DNA of 40,245 nucleotides, from positions 1 through 40,245 of the forward strand of contig NZ_JABXKI010000087.1 of assembly GCF_017115095.1 (NCBI RefSeq), given 5' to 3'. This DNA is from Nostoc sp. NMS4. Lineage in GTDB: Bacteria > Cyanobacteriota > Cyanobacteriia > Cyanobacteriales > Nostocaceae. How positions within the stretch are numbered: position 1 is the stretch's first letter; the number at the start of each line of letters is the position of its first letter. The notes under the pieces are model-generated. The model had not been told where the DNA came from. It saw nothing but the letters and a program-made list of their open reading frames with translations, and searched no databases. The position numbers and the translations under genes were made by a program. Below, in pieces: positions 23,325-32,248 of this stretch.

Positions 23325-24080
23325 ATGCAACAGGAAGTTTTAAGCATATTAGGTTTGTTACACGATGTTTCAAACAACTATCAAGGAGCATCGTTAGTTT
23401 TGAATCAAATAATTGATGGTGCTTATGGACAGTCTTTAGAAGAGATCAAACCGTTGCTGATAGCTTTACAACAAACGAATGAGCGAGGGGTGAGTTTGAT
23501 TCAATCTGAAAGAACTGCTTTTTTTGAACTAAATCCAGCGACAATGGAGCAGTTTGATATGTTAAGTTTTTTACAAACAACTTATTCTCGATTCAAACCA
23601 ATAGCGCAGTATCATTCCTTGAATCTCCACTATGAAACACAACTAACATACAAGCATGGAACGCAAGTACGGGGTGATAGCATAAGTATTGACCGAATGC
23701 TGTGTAATCTGGTGACAAATGCTATTAAGTACACTCTTACCGGAGATATCTTTTTAAGGCTGCTCAATCAAGAAGATGATTTAATTATTGAGATTGAAGA
23801 TACCGGCTGTGGGATTGCCGCCGAACAAATTTCCAACATATTTATCCCATTATGGCAAGCGCCAAATAGCAATTTATTACATCAATCAGGCATGGGACTA
23901 GGACTGTACATCGCCTTATGTGTTGCTCATGCTCATGGTTTGAGGATAAGCGTAAACTCGGTAGTTAGACAAGGAACCAAATTCACCATAATATTTCCTT
24001 ACAAAGATAACGGGGTTTATGGGGTTGATGGTAGGATGTTGCCCAAGTCACAGAGGTTACAAGATGCGTTACCTATATGA
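23325..24080 (+). CDS. Sensor histidine kinase, short soluble type
   Basis: The 251-residue protein has no transmembrane helix and no recognisable sensor domain. The likely phospho-accepting His13 lies in LLHDVSNNYQ, which departs from the usual HELRTPL form. The ATPase domain has the N box NLVTNAIKYT (128-137), G1 DTGCGIA (159-165) and G2 GMGLGLY (189-195). It is therefore a cytoplasmic kinase that must receive its signal through a partner. A small membrane protein gene overlaps its 3' end by 17 bases and might be that partner (inference). The regulator is encoded divergently. Confidence 0.88.
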   Translation: MQQEVLSILGLLHDVSNNYQGASLVLNQIIDGAYGQSLEEIKPLLIALQQTNERGVSLIQSERTAFFELNPATMEQFDMLSFLQTTYSRFKPIAQYHSLNLHYETQLTYKHGTQVRGDSISIDRMLCNLVTNAIKYTLTGDIFLRLLNQEDDLIIEIEDTGCGIAAEQISNIFIPLWQAPNSNLLHQSGMGLGLYIALCVAHAHGLRISVNSVVRQGTKFTIIFPYKDNGVYGVDGRMLPKSQRLQDALPI

Positions 24081-24306
24081 TGTGAAACTTTGGGACAGGA
24101 TTGAAACAGGAGTGGAATTTCTAATTTTTGTGGCTTTGATGATAGCGGCAATCATTAAACTGGGGCACAACGATTTTCTACAAGCATTGTTTTACATAGT
24201 ATTAGCTGTAATCATCTCACCTTGGTCACAATTCCAGCGGGTGACTAAGCGATATGTTTTAGTAAGTGCGTATATTCTTGGGTTGTTTGTCGGGTATTTT
24301 AGTTAG
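24064..24306 (+). CDS. Small membrane protein overlapping the kinase gene
   Basis: Starting at the ATG at 24064 (MRYLYDVKLWDRIE), this 80-residue protein has two or three hydrophobic helices (VEFLIFVALMIAAIIKL, FLQALFYIVLAVIIS, VLVSAYILGLFVGYF). The frame is open further upstream to 24019 inside the kinase gene, but those residues look like kinase shadow. The overlap with the kinase suggests joint translation. Its stop overlaps the stop of the opposite-strand neighbour. No family was recognised; a membrane anchor or signal input for the soluble kinase is possible. Confidence 0.55.
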   Translation: MRYLYDVKLWDRIETGVEFLIFVALMIAAIIKLGHNDFLQALFYIVLAVIISPWSQFQRVTKRYVLVSAYILGLFVGYFS

Positions 24307-25073
24307 TCTAACTCTGGGCCGTCGGGAGATCGCTCGTTTTGTTGTGGCGGTGGCTGTTGCTGTTGCACTCTTATATCAAAGTTGATCAGCTTTTGTGTTT
24401 CTTGTGGTGAAAGGTGATTGTGTATTACCTTGTATTCTTCCTTAGCATCTACTTTATAAGCACTAAAAGCCGATTGATTATCACTTTTGCGCCAAACAGT
24501 CAGACGCTGCATACCTTCTCTCATCAACAAATTTAATCGATAAGCCATGCCTTCATAGACCCGACCGCCAATAGTATCTTGTCCCTTTGTAACGATAATA
24601 TTCATTAGTGCAGGAATGAGAGACTTTTTAACAACCTCATTATTTTCAGTCTCCTTTGGTAATGCTTTTTGATGCTCAACTAAAGGTAACTTGCGCCCAA
24701 GAGACTGTAATATCTGGTCTAAGAACATCTTTTTCCTTTCATTAACTAAATTTTCTACTCTGGAACTATTGTCTTCTATGGTGTCAGCTTGACCCAATCC
24801 TAATTTTTGGGCGTACTGTTGGTAATATTTTTGCTTGAGTGAGAGCCGATATTCTTCAGTAGTTTGAGCATTTTGGGACAGGTCTAGAGTATTTCTCATC
24901 TGATGAATAAGATTTTCGCGCTCTGTAGTGTCTAGTGCGGGGGTTGAGTGTATTGATTGTGAAAGTGGGTATTTCTCCATCATCAGCGCCAGTCTGCAGG
25001 CCATTTGGTTGTCAGAAAAGCCACTGTTGCGGTTGATGATAGTGATGGTTTCGGCTACTGAGCTAGATTGCAT
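24303..25073 (-). CDS. Hypothetical protein at the end of the transfer operon
   Basis: The 256-residue hydrophilic, mostly helical protein has no recognised domain. A segment TIGGRVYEGMAYRLNLLMREGMQRLTVWRKSD (about residues 165-200) looks like a folded core. The C-terminal tail is very rich in Gln and Pro. It lies 5 bases after the DUF3854 gene on the same strand, so it is probably co-translated with it. A partner role in plasmid replication or transfer is a guess from position only. Confidence 0.6.
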   Translation of the reverse strand: MQSSSVAETITIINRNSGFSDNQMACRLALMMEKYPLSQSIHSTPALDTTERENLIHQMRNTLDLSQNAQTTEEYRLSLKQKYYQQYAQKLGLGQADTIEDNSSRVENLVNERKKMFLDQILQSLGRKLPLVEHQKALPKETENNEVVKKSLIPALMNIIVTKGQDTIGGRVYEGMAYRLNLLMREGMQRLTVWRKSDNQSAFSAYKVDAKEEYKVIHNHLSPQETQKLINFDIRVQQQQPPPQQNERSPDGPELD

Positions 25074-25078
25074 AGGTA

Positions 25079-28000
25079 TTACAATTCTAATTCCTGTGAA
25101 TTAGTAGTAGGTTGTTGCGAAGTGTGAGATTTTTGGGAATGTACTTCAACCTTGGGCGTATAAGTATTGTTAATAACCTGGCTACGAGTCTTGAGCAAAT
25201 CCTGAATCACATCACTCAAAGGAGGAAGAGAAATATCAGTTTGCCCTTTGTTGTGCTGCTCGAATTGACTTTGAAGTAGAATTTTCTGGTAAAGTTCACG
25301 TTGCTCCCCAATAGTCAGCTTGCCAGTTTTTGAAAGTTTTTCCCGTAAAGGGTTGTTGTATTGATTGGCAACACTAGACCAAGTTTTATTAGTTTCTAAA
25401 CCGTGCCAATGAGAGGCAATGTCAGGGTGAAGAGGCACGAGTGTATCACGTTTTGGGTCAGAAGAAAACTGTGCCTGTGGTTGTTGAAAAGCCTCCGTTC
25501 GCAAATCATTAACAATATAAGCTAATGGTGGAAGCACAATATCAGTACGCCGAAAGTGATTAATTTCACTCCAAACTTGATTTTGAATCTGCTGGTAAAG
25601 TTCCCGCTGTTCACCAATAGTCAGCTTGCCCGTTTGCTGAATTTTAGATTGAAATTCTAAATGTCCTTGCGCTACAGTCTTATTCCAAGAACCATCTTTT
25701 TCTAACTTCTCCCAATATTGTTTCAATACTGGATGTAGTGGTAGCAAAACTTTATCTAAATTAGAAGAAAAATTGGGTCGTTTTGCTGGTTGTGATGGTG
25801 TTGTGTTTTTAGGTGTTGGTATAGTTGAGTGTGATACAGCGTTCTGTTGTTTTGGAGAATTAGAGCTTGCTTCTTGTGGGTGTGATTGTGTCTTGCGCTC
25901 TGGTGCGTTGGGCGTAGATTGGTGTGACTGCTCCTCGTCTAAATTACGGGTAATTTCGGGATGAACGGGCAAGTCAATGTCACGGGTGTCTGTCGGGTTG
26001 CCAAATAATGTTTTGTAATTGATATGTAGTTTTTGTGCCAGCAAACCCAACTTTTCTAAATCAGCTTCAGTGATAGCCAAAGCTTTAACTTGGTGAGTCA
26101 TACCAGTGTCAGTTTTCTCAAACTGAAAGCGAACAGCTTCCCTAGTAGTACCATTATGTTCAGTTTTGAGTAATTGCAGAGTAGATGTATTGTCACTGGT
26201 TTGCCGAAAAAGAATCCGGTAATTGCCCAAGGTTAAATCGTCTTTCTCGAAGCTATTAATACTTTGTGTGAGTATTTTTAATACCTCGTTTTCTTTGAAA
26301 CTTTCTAAAATATTGTGTGTGCCTTTAGGAGAGACTGAACCAACGGCAGAAGCTATTTTCCGAGGGTCTTCATCAACAGAGGGCAATTCTTTACCAGCTT
26401 TCAGGTAGTCAGCCACTAACAAAAACTCCTGCCTTTCAATAGGCAGAATGTTAATTTGTTTTTCTATCCAAATTTTTGGCTCAGACTCTATTTCTGTGTA
26501 AGAAAGTTTAATATTGCCTACGTGTCCCCATTTATCAGCTTGAAAAGTCATTAACTCTACATCATCATGACGACGATAGATACTGTATTTATCAGCACCA
26601 TGATTCTTAATTACAAAAGCATCAGCATGGTAGATTTTGCCACTGGTCTGCTGTTGTTCATCTTTCGCTTCAACACCATATTTTTTTAACAAAGTATAAG
26701 CAGCAAAAGCTATTTGTTTATTCTCGCTAGCTTCTAGGCGCTTTCTAAAAAAATTAGGCTCATAAACTGTAACATTTTCTTTTTTAGCCCAAGAAGAACT
26801 AGTTACAGGAGTTTCAGTTGGCTGGGCTGGCTCCGGGGCAACATCTACATGAATAATGTCTGAATCAATAACTTTTATATCTATAATTTGTGAACCAAGG
26901 TCAATAGGTGATTTAGCACGACTTTTTTTAAATACACCAATGTTTGGTTCTAATTCGGGATCATCTATCACAGTAGAGTCTCCTTTTTGTTGATCAATTG
27001 TTTTGACTGTCCCATCCTTGAGCTTGATAGTAAAACGTAAACTATCAAGTTGATTTTGATGCCATTCTTCTAGAGATATAGCCCTGGCAGATAATTTTTC
27101 AAAAGCTTCTTTTCCTTGTGAAACTATAAAATCATCTACACCCTTATCCGGCCCTGGCAGCGTTACTACTTTAACGACAGCACCAAATTCTTGTAATAAG
27201 CTTCCTGTCTTCCAAATATCTCTTTGGATATTGAGCTTAGTTTCAGGCTTAGTTTCATAATCAAAGCAGATTTTGATTTCTCTACCAGAAGTTGCGAAAA
27301 CAGCTAATTCATCAGCCAGATACGAATCACCAATTTTCTTGCCCCACTCGTTTTTAGGTGAGCGATAGCCGGAGGAAATTCCCGGTAGTCCGATGGCTGC
27401 GTGACCATCTGATAGTAGACTAGCCGCCTTCTTCGCCCCCTCTGTAATGACGAGTGGGATATTGTGTTTACACACACAATACCAAAAACCACTCAAGCGA
27501 TCGCTGTCAGTGGGGTTTACTCCAGCTTTTGAGTAAATATTTTGGGCAATCACGCTTGGGACATCTAGCAAGAAAATACTCAAATCAACTGATGGTGGAT
27601 GCTCATATTTAATGAACTTGCCTTCAACCACAACAGTGAACCCATCTTTTTTAACGGTTTTGGGTCTGGGGTGGTTTGGCTTATAGCATCCCCATTCTTT
27701 AATTTGAGGTTGCTCACCAGGGGTAAGATTAGCAAATGTGCGCGGATCTACTCCTGAATTACACCACCAGCCACCTGCATCTAAGTGGGAATAGAGTTCT
27801 AAAAGCCTAATAGAGAGGCTACCTGTATTTGTACGTGAGAGTTTGTCGCTGATCATGAGCCGTTCCCAAGCTTCATGTTCGCCACCGACATAGCTAAAAT
27901 GAAGACTAGAGAAGTTGAGATGTGCAATCTCTCCTGAGATGGCGCTGCCTACTACGAGTTCGTGCCAATGTTGCAGATCAATATGTTCTGGGTGATGAGG

Positions 28001-28693
28001 GATATGTTGAGTATTTTGTGGCTCAAGTTTTTCACTACTGATTGGGATTTTCTGGTCGCTAATCAACTCTACTGTTAAATGCTCATCGCCAATTTCATGA
28101 AAATTAATCACTTCACTCTGCTCATAGTCTTCATGAATGTCATTCTTTTGCACAACATCTTTTTCTAAAATGGAGGAATTATCTACAATAAGAGCAAATG
28201 ATATATCTTTGATTTCACCTGCATCCGTGACGTAATCATTTCTGTTTGTAAAATATTGATATTCCAGAGTATTATTGCTTTCAACTTGTATACTTAAAAA
28301 GTCAACTACTGTACCCGAAGGAGGAAGGTTTTTGGGAAAACTCGGGTTGGGTAAAACTGGAGGTAAATCAGGATCAGGAGGAAAATTAGGTGGTGTTATA
28401 TCATTACTACCTGGGAGAAGTTTAGGCAATAAATATGCCATTATCTCTTCTACTTGTTCTATTTCCTCATCTGTTACACCTTCAAAGTTACCTTTAGACC
28501 ATTTCCAACCACCATCCTCATCAGGAGTAAGGAAATAAGTTTCTTCTCCTATTTCGATTCGACATTTTAGATCAATAGCTGATTCGATTGATTTGTAAAT
28601 AAACTCTCCTAAAGGATAAATAAAAGCTCTAATAAAATGCTGACTAGCTCTAGCGTAAGCGGAAGTGAGTTGCAAATGTCGTTCATCAAACAT
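25079..28693 (-). CDS. Large DUF3854/TOPRIM-type primase-like protein
   Basis: The 1204-residue protein carries the DUF3854 domain, a TOPRIM-like module found in plasmid and phage primase/helicase proteins, at about residues 340-545. It shows IPLVITEGAKKAASLL (413-428), IGLPGISSGY, IKICFDYE (473-480) and DKGVDDFIV. The N-terminal ~250 residues are acidic and proline-rich, and a second conserved region lies at about 640-880. The C-terminus has two tandem ~85-residue repeats (about 978-1065 and 1083-1168), each with PLHP, TGKLTIGEQRELYQ and DI.LPPL. It has no helicase motifs and so may act as a primase or loader. It follows the small relaxase-like gene on the same strand after about 80 bases. 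Confidence 0.75.
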   Translation of the reverse strand: MFDERHLQLTSAYARASQHFIRAFIYPLGEFIYKSIESAIDLKCRIEIGEETYFLTPDEDGGWKWSKGNFEGVTDEEIEQVEEIMAYLLPKLLPGSNDITPPNFPPDPDLPPVLPNPSFPKNLPPSGTVVDFLSIQVESNNTLEYQYFTNRNDYVTDAGEIKDISFALIVDNSSILEKDVVQKNDIHEDYEQSEVINFHEIGDEHLTVELISDQKIPISSEKLEPQNTQHIPHHPEHIDLQHWHELVVGSAISGEIAHLNFSSLHFSYVGGEHEAWERLMISDKLSRTNTGSLSIRLLELYSHLDAGGWWCNSGVDPRTFANLTPGEQPQIKEWGCYKPNHPRPKTVKKDGFTVVVEGKFIKYEHPPSVDLSIFLLDVPSVIAQNIYSKAGVNPTDSDRLSGFWYCVCKHNIPLVITEGAKKAASLLSDGHAAIGLPGISSGYRSPKNEWGKKIGDSYLADELAVFATSGREIKICFDYETKPETKLNIQRDIWKTGSLLQEFGAVVKVVTLPGPDKGVDDFIVSQGKEAFEKLSARAISLEEWHQNQLDSLRFTIKLKDGTVKTIDQQKGDSTVIDDPELEPNIGVFKKSRAKSPIDLGSQIIDIKVIDSDIIHVDVAPEPAQPTETPVTSSSWAKKENVTVYEPNFFRKRLEASENKQIAFAAYTLLKKYGVEAKDEQQQTSGKIYHADAFVIKNHGADKYSIYRRHDDVELMTFQADKWGHVGNIKLSYTEIESEPKIWIEKQINILPIERQEFLLVADYLKAGKELPSVDEDPRKIASAVGSVSPKGTHNILESFKENEVLKILTQSINSFEKDDLTLGNYRILFRQTSDNTSTLQLLKTEHNGTTREAVRFQFEKTDTGMTHQVKALAITEADLEKLGLLAQKLHINYKTLFGNPTDTRDIDLPVHPEITRNLDEEQSHQSTPNAPERKTQSHPQEASSNSPKQQNAVSHSTIPTPKNTTPSQPAKRPNFSSNLDKVLLPLHPVLKQYWEKLEKDGSWNKTVAQGHLEFQSKIQQTGKLTIGEQRELYQQIQNQVWSEINHFRRTDIVLPPLAYIVNDLRTEAFQQPQAQFSSDPKRDTLVPLHPDIASHWHGLETNKTWSSVANQYNNPLREKLSKTGKLTIGEQRELYQKILLQSQFEQHNKGQTDISLPPLSDVIQDLLKTRSQVINNTYTPKVEVHSQKSHTSQQPTTNSQELEL

Positions 28694-28776
28694 ATTTATT
28701 TGGGTGTAGCAGAGTAAAGGGTAAACAGATTAAAATTCATTCTTTTTCGCTTTTCCTTTCCTTTCTACATTCTTGT

Positions 28777-29268
28777 CTAACCGCAACAGTTGCAGAATCG
28801 CCTTTGCAAATATTTGTTATGAACAGGGTTGTCGATGATGAGAGAACAAGATTGGCGCAGAACCTCATATTGTTGCCAGTTAGCCCCCAAGCATTTGATA
28901 TCGATGAGCTTACCTTGGGGTGTAATGCGATTAAAAATAATATGAATATAAATATTGCTAGGTTGAATATCTAAAAAACAGATATACTGCAAATCATGCC
29001 AGCCGATACCGTGAATATATTGGTTAACAATTTTTAGACAAGATTCTTGATTTAGTTGGATGTAAGTGTTTTTTAAGCTGATGATAGTATATATGCCCAA
29101 ATTCCTCAGCTTTCGTCTAGTTTTAGATAAAGTCTTAAACTCCTGAATAATTTGAAGGGGAGGCAGACTAATATCAATAAAACTACCATTTGCTAAAATC
29201 TTTTCTTGAGATAGTGTTTGAATTAGTTCAAAGTTATTAATTTTAAATTCTTCAATAGTCATTTTCAT
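28777..29268 (-). CDS. Small protein resembling a MOBP relaxase without its histidines
   Basis: The product of about 163 residues (ATG at 29268; another at 29262) contains NQYIHGIGWHDLQYICFLD followed by NIYIHIIFNRITPQGKLID (about 80-123). This follows the pattern of relaxase motif III, 'H.DT.N.HVHIVVNRV.P.TGK', seen in VirD2/MobA-type enzymes. Here the first His is Phe and the first of the HxH pair is Tyr, leaving only His109. It is therefore likely inactive as a metal-dependent nickase. It also carries DISLPPL (32-38), shared with the C-terminal repeats of the downstream primase-like protein. It lies just behind the coupling protein gene. The homology is judged by eye. Confidence 0.5.
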   Translation of the reverse strand: MKMTIEEFKINNFELIQTLSQEKILANGSFIDISLPPLQIIQEFKTLSKTRRKLRNLGIYTIISLKNTYIQLNQESCLKIVNQYIHGIGWHDLQYICFLDIQPSNIYIHIIFNRITPQGKLIDIKCLGANWQQYEVLRQSCSLIIDNPVHNKYLQRRFCNCCG

Positions 29269-29273
29269 AACAA

Positions 29274-31043
29274 TCAAATTCCACTATCAGATTTATTTTG
29301 ATTAATCATGCTGCCGACTTCTTTGAATGTTAGTCCAGAATTATTAGAAATAGCTTGAGGGTTTTCGGGAATGGGGAAGCGTGAATCAACTTGCTTAACT
29401 CGCAAAGCTAAATCTTGCCCAGAGGGAAATTTTTGTGTACTCTTTCTAGCTAGTAAACTGACAATCCTTGCCCATTTAAGTTGATTGTATTTATCAATAT
29501 TTTTGAGTGACTCATTAATTTTTATGGTTTTGAGTAAAGGAACAGACCCCTCCTTTTTATTGGCATAAGCCGGATTAATAAAAACACATTTACCAGCAAT
29601 TAGTTTGAGAAACTGAGCCGATTCAAAAAGCTTTCTAGTTTTCTCTTGGTCACTAATACTAGTGCTATTATTTTTACTACCAGTAGAACGGCTTTTTTGC
29701 TTGTACTTAATCTCTTCATCACCTAAGAAGCTGGAAAACAATTGCGCCGACTCGTTCTCACCAGGATTGAATATAAACTTAGTGCTGCAAGCGCCAAGGA
29801 TAGCTTTAGCAATATCCTTACCGTAGTTCTTCTCAAGCTGCCCCATATTTTGGAAGCCGATAATACCGCAGAAGCCCTCAGAACGAGATTCGTTGAGCCA
29901 CCTGTAGAGGTCAGGTAAGTAAATCGAGGGTAATTCATCCAGTGCAACGATCAGTGGATCTTTCCGTTTAGAAGCAATATTTCGGGCGATGGTCATGTGT
30001 AAAATGCTGGTCATGAGAGGCCCTACTGCATCTCGGCGTTCTCTGTCCAACCCAAAGATAATCATCTGCTTACCTTTAATTTCCAAAGGTAAAGTCGTCT
30101 TTCCAATGAAGCAGCCTAGTGTGTTTTTGGCCATAAAGCGAGTAAACATAATACTGGCAGTTGCAACAATGCCTGCAACAGTCTTTTCAGATGCAGCAGA
30201 ACTGAACAGTTGCCCAAAAGCAATTTTTACCCAAGGATTGAGAGAAGCAGCCATGAGGCGTTTGACCATTTGTTCGCTAGAAAGTATCGCGGCGCAAGTC
30301 ATAACATCTGCGAATTGACCGAACTCTTTAGCTAACATTAGAATTGCCTGAGTCAGCTGATCACCGGATGGGCCAAAGAACCCATCTTCAGTTGAATTGC
30401 CCAAAAGTCGAAAATTCTTATTGATAACAGTGGAAATTTGTCGGGATGATTCGGCATCACTACTATCCCGGAGAAAATCTAAAGGATTGCAAACTTCAGA
30501 TTCAGGAAATCCCGGTGCAAAGATGTGAACATCATAGCCCTTGTATTTGGCGTAGGCAGCAACTTTCGCTTGAGATGGGTATTTGAAGTCATAAACTATA
30601 CATGGAAATTCCTGAGCAATTGCCGAGTAAATCATCGGGTTAATGGCGCTGAATGTTTTACCACTACCGGGAGCGCCAATGACTGCCGTACCCCGTTGCA
30701 CATCAGGTATATAGAAAGTAGTACCTGCACTTTTAGTTTGATACCGACCAATATAAAGTGCAGCACTATCACATTGGGGACTGGCAATTTGCAAGATGGC
30801 TTTTTTCTGAGCAGTAGCAGTTTCTTTAGCTCCACCCCAATAAGAGGTAGCAATTTTCTTCTTGTTACCATCGCCAAAAAATACCCTTATCAAAATGTAA
30901 GCGCCGAGCAAGGATAAAACTGTTAGCCCATTGGGGGTAAATAAATGATGAGTGTATTTGCCAATTGCGTCTGAAGGATTTTGTAATTGCTCAAATCGAA
31001 ATCCTTGAGGATTAGCGCTATTTACTTTGAAAGATTTGCTCAT
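29274..31043 (-). CDS. virD4: VirD4/TraG-type coupling protein (T4CP)
   Basis: The 589-residue ATPase links the relaxosome to the secretion channel at the inner membrane. It has one N-terminal transmembrane helix (about 37-56), Walker A GAPGSGKT (123-130), and Walker B LIVALDELPS (364-373) followed by LYRWLNESRSEG, typical of TraG/VirD4 proteins. The N-terminal membrane domain is shorter than in VirD4 of Agrobacterium, with one clear helix. It lies 2 bases after the exported-protein gene and just before the relaxase-like gene, within the transfer operon. The family assignment is firm; the symbol names the family. Confidence 0.88.
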   Translation of the reverse strand: MSKSFKVNSANPQGFRFEQLQNPSDAIGKYTHHLFTPNGLTVLSLLGAYILIRVFFGDGNKKKIATSYWGGAKETATAQKKAILQIASPQCDSAALYIGRYQTKSAGTTFYIPDVQRGTAVIGAPGSGKTFSAINPMIYSAIAQEFPCIVYDFKYPSQAKVAAYAKYKGYDVHIFAPGFPESEVCNPLDFLRDSSDAESSRQISTVINKNFRLLGNSTEDGFFGPSGDQLTQAILMLAKEFGQFADVMTCAAILSSEQMVKRLMAASLNPWVKIAFGQLFSSAASEKTVAGIVATASIMFTRFMAKNTLGCFIGKTTLPLEIKGKQMIIFGLDRERRDAVGPLMTSILHMTIARNIASKRKDPLIVALDELPSIYLPDLYRWLNESRSEGFCGIIGFQNMGQLEKNYGKDIAKAILGACSTKFIFNPGENESAQLFSSFLGDEEIKYKQKSRSTGSKNNSTSISDQEKTRKLFESAQFLKLIAGKCVFINPAYANKKEGSVPLLKTIKINESLKNIDKYNQLKWARIVSLLARKSTQKFPSGQDLALRVKQVDSRFPIPENPQAISNNSGLTFKEVGSMINQNKSDSGI

Positions 31044-31045
31044 AT

Positions 31046-32248
31046 TTAAGGTAGAGAATTAGGTTGACCAAGAACGACAGGGTCTTTCTCTTGGTACTCA
31101 ATAAAAGGTACAGGCCCTATGAAGTATGGACTGCAAGTGCGACCAATGAAAGGGATGGTTTTACAAATACGGAAGAACATAGTAGTCTCCACCTTTCCAC
31201 TGCCTTCATAAATATTCCAAACAACTTGCTTAAAGCTGGAGCCAAAGGGGTTTCGACCAGTAGGCTCTTTACCATCATTAAGAGCTTTTAAAATGCCAAA
31301 TCCACCATTAACCTTTTGGAATTTCCCGGATATCCACTGTGTTCCAGTAGTCTTACCAATGCCGGACATTTCCGTATGAGCGCAATTATTTTGTAGACAG
31401 GGAACATTAAAGCCATCTTGGTAGCTACCAGATATGGAACGGGTGCGATTAGCTTCAATATCTCCCAATGGCAGATCAACTTTGGCAACAAATGAAAGGT
31501 CAAGTGTTCGCAGTCCTGGTAGGTTATCCCAGGTGAGAGTGGACAATCCAGGTACTCCATTAATTTTGGAGTCTTGCCAATTCTCAAATCTATTAATAGA
31601 TGTGTTTTGAATGTCGGGAATAGATGTTAGTGAGTAATTTTTAAAATTTATTACTCTTCCTAATTGAACGTCACGTAAACGAGAATTTCGGCTGGCGTTA
31701 CCTATTGTGCCTCCAGTAATTCCAAATCTTCTCGCAAAATCACGGATAGGTATAACACTATTAACATTTCTATTACCTAAACCAGGGATCGCTTTGGTTA
31801 AAGATGGTAAAGTTTGCCATTGAGTTAATTGAAAATCGTCTAATGTTAACCCACTTAAATTGATTCCTTGTACTGAAGCTATGGTTGAGATATTTAAATT
31901 TTCTATTGCTAATTGAGGTGTTTCAAAATCTCCTAGTTCCATAAATTCTGCAATACTTTGTCCTGCCATCCAAGTTCTGCTTTCTGTACCACCCCTTGAA
32001 CTAGGGTAGGCAACACTGCCACTTTCAGAAATAATCATGTCGCTAAAACGCAAGCGCGACCAATCAGGAGTAAACCCATTAGGAGAATTGGTAACGGGTA
32101 CTTGTGCTGAAGCCTTGGGCAGCAAAAAGCCTACAACTTGGTTCAATAGCCCATATCTTATAAAACTATGAATCAATAAGCTACCTACTAAACCAAAAAA
32201 AATGAAGTAACGTAAGGCGTTTTCATTGGGTCGTAAAGATGATTTCAT
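31046..32248 (-). CDS. Exported protein of the transfer operon, unknown function
   Basis: The 400-residue protein has an N-terminal hydrophobic helix (about 13-45) that ends in PKASAQVP, which could be a signal peptidase site or an anchor. The rest is an extracytoplasmic domain with repeated short units around L-P-x-L and I-P-x-(I/L), for example SLTSIPDIQ, LPSLTKAIPGLG and VPGLSTLTWDNLPGLRTL. The C-terminus has paired cysteines, suiting disulfides. No family was recognised. Its start overlaps the VirB9-like gene stop by four bases, so it is probably a channel or cell-surface component peculiar to these plasmids. Confidence 0.65.
   Translation of the reverse strand: MKSSLRPNENALRYFIFFGLVGSLLIHSFIRYGLLNQVVGFLLPKASAQVPVTNSPNGFTPDWSRLRFSDMIISESGSVAYPSSRGGTESRTWMAGQSIAEFMELGDFETPQLAIENLNISTIASVQGINLSGLTLDDFQLTQWQTLPSLTKAIPGLGNRNVNSVIPIRDFARRFGITGGTIGNASRNSRLRDVQLGRVINFKNYSLTSIPDIQNTSINRFENWQDSKINGVPGLSTLTWDNLPGLRTLDLSFVAKVDLPLGDIEANRTRSISGSYQDGFNVPCLQNNCAHTEMSGIGKTTGTQWISGKFQKVNGGFGILKALNDGKEPTGRNPFGSSFKQVVWNIYEGSGKVETTMFFRICKTIPFIGRTCSPYFIGPVPFIEYQEKDPVVLGQPNSLP

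Noticed and set aside
25773..25964. Rightward open frames within the DUF3854 gene
   Set aside because: They overlap the Pro/Gln/Ser-rich region of the large leftward gene and have biased compositions (Gly/Cys-rich) typical of shadows.
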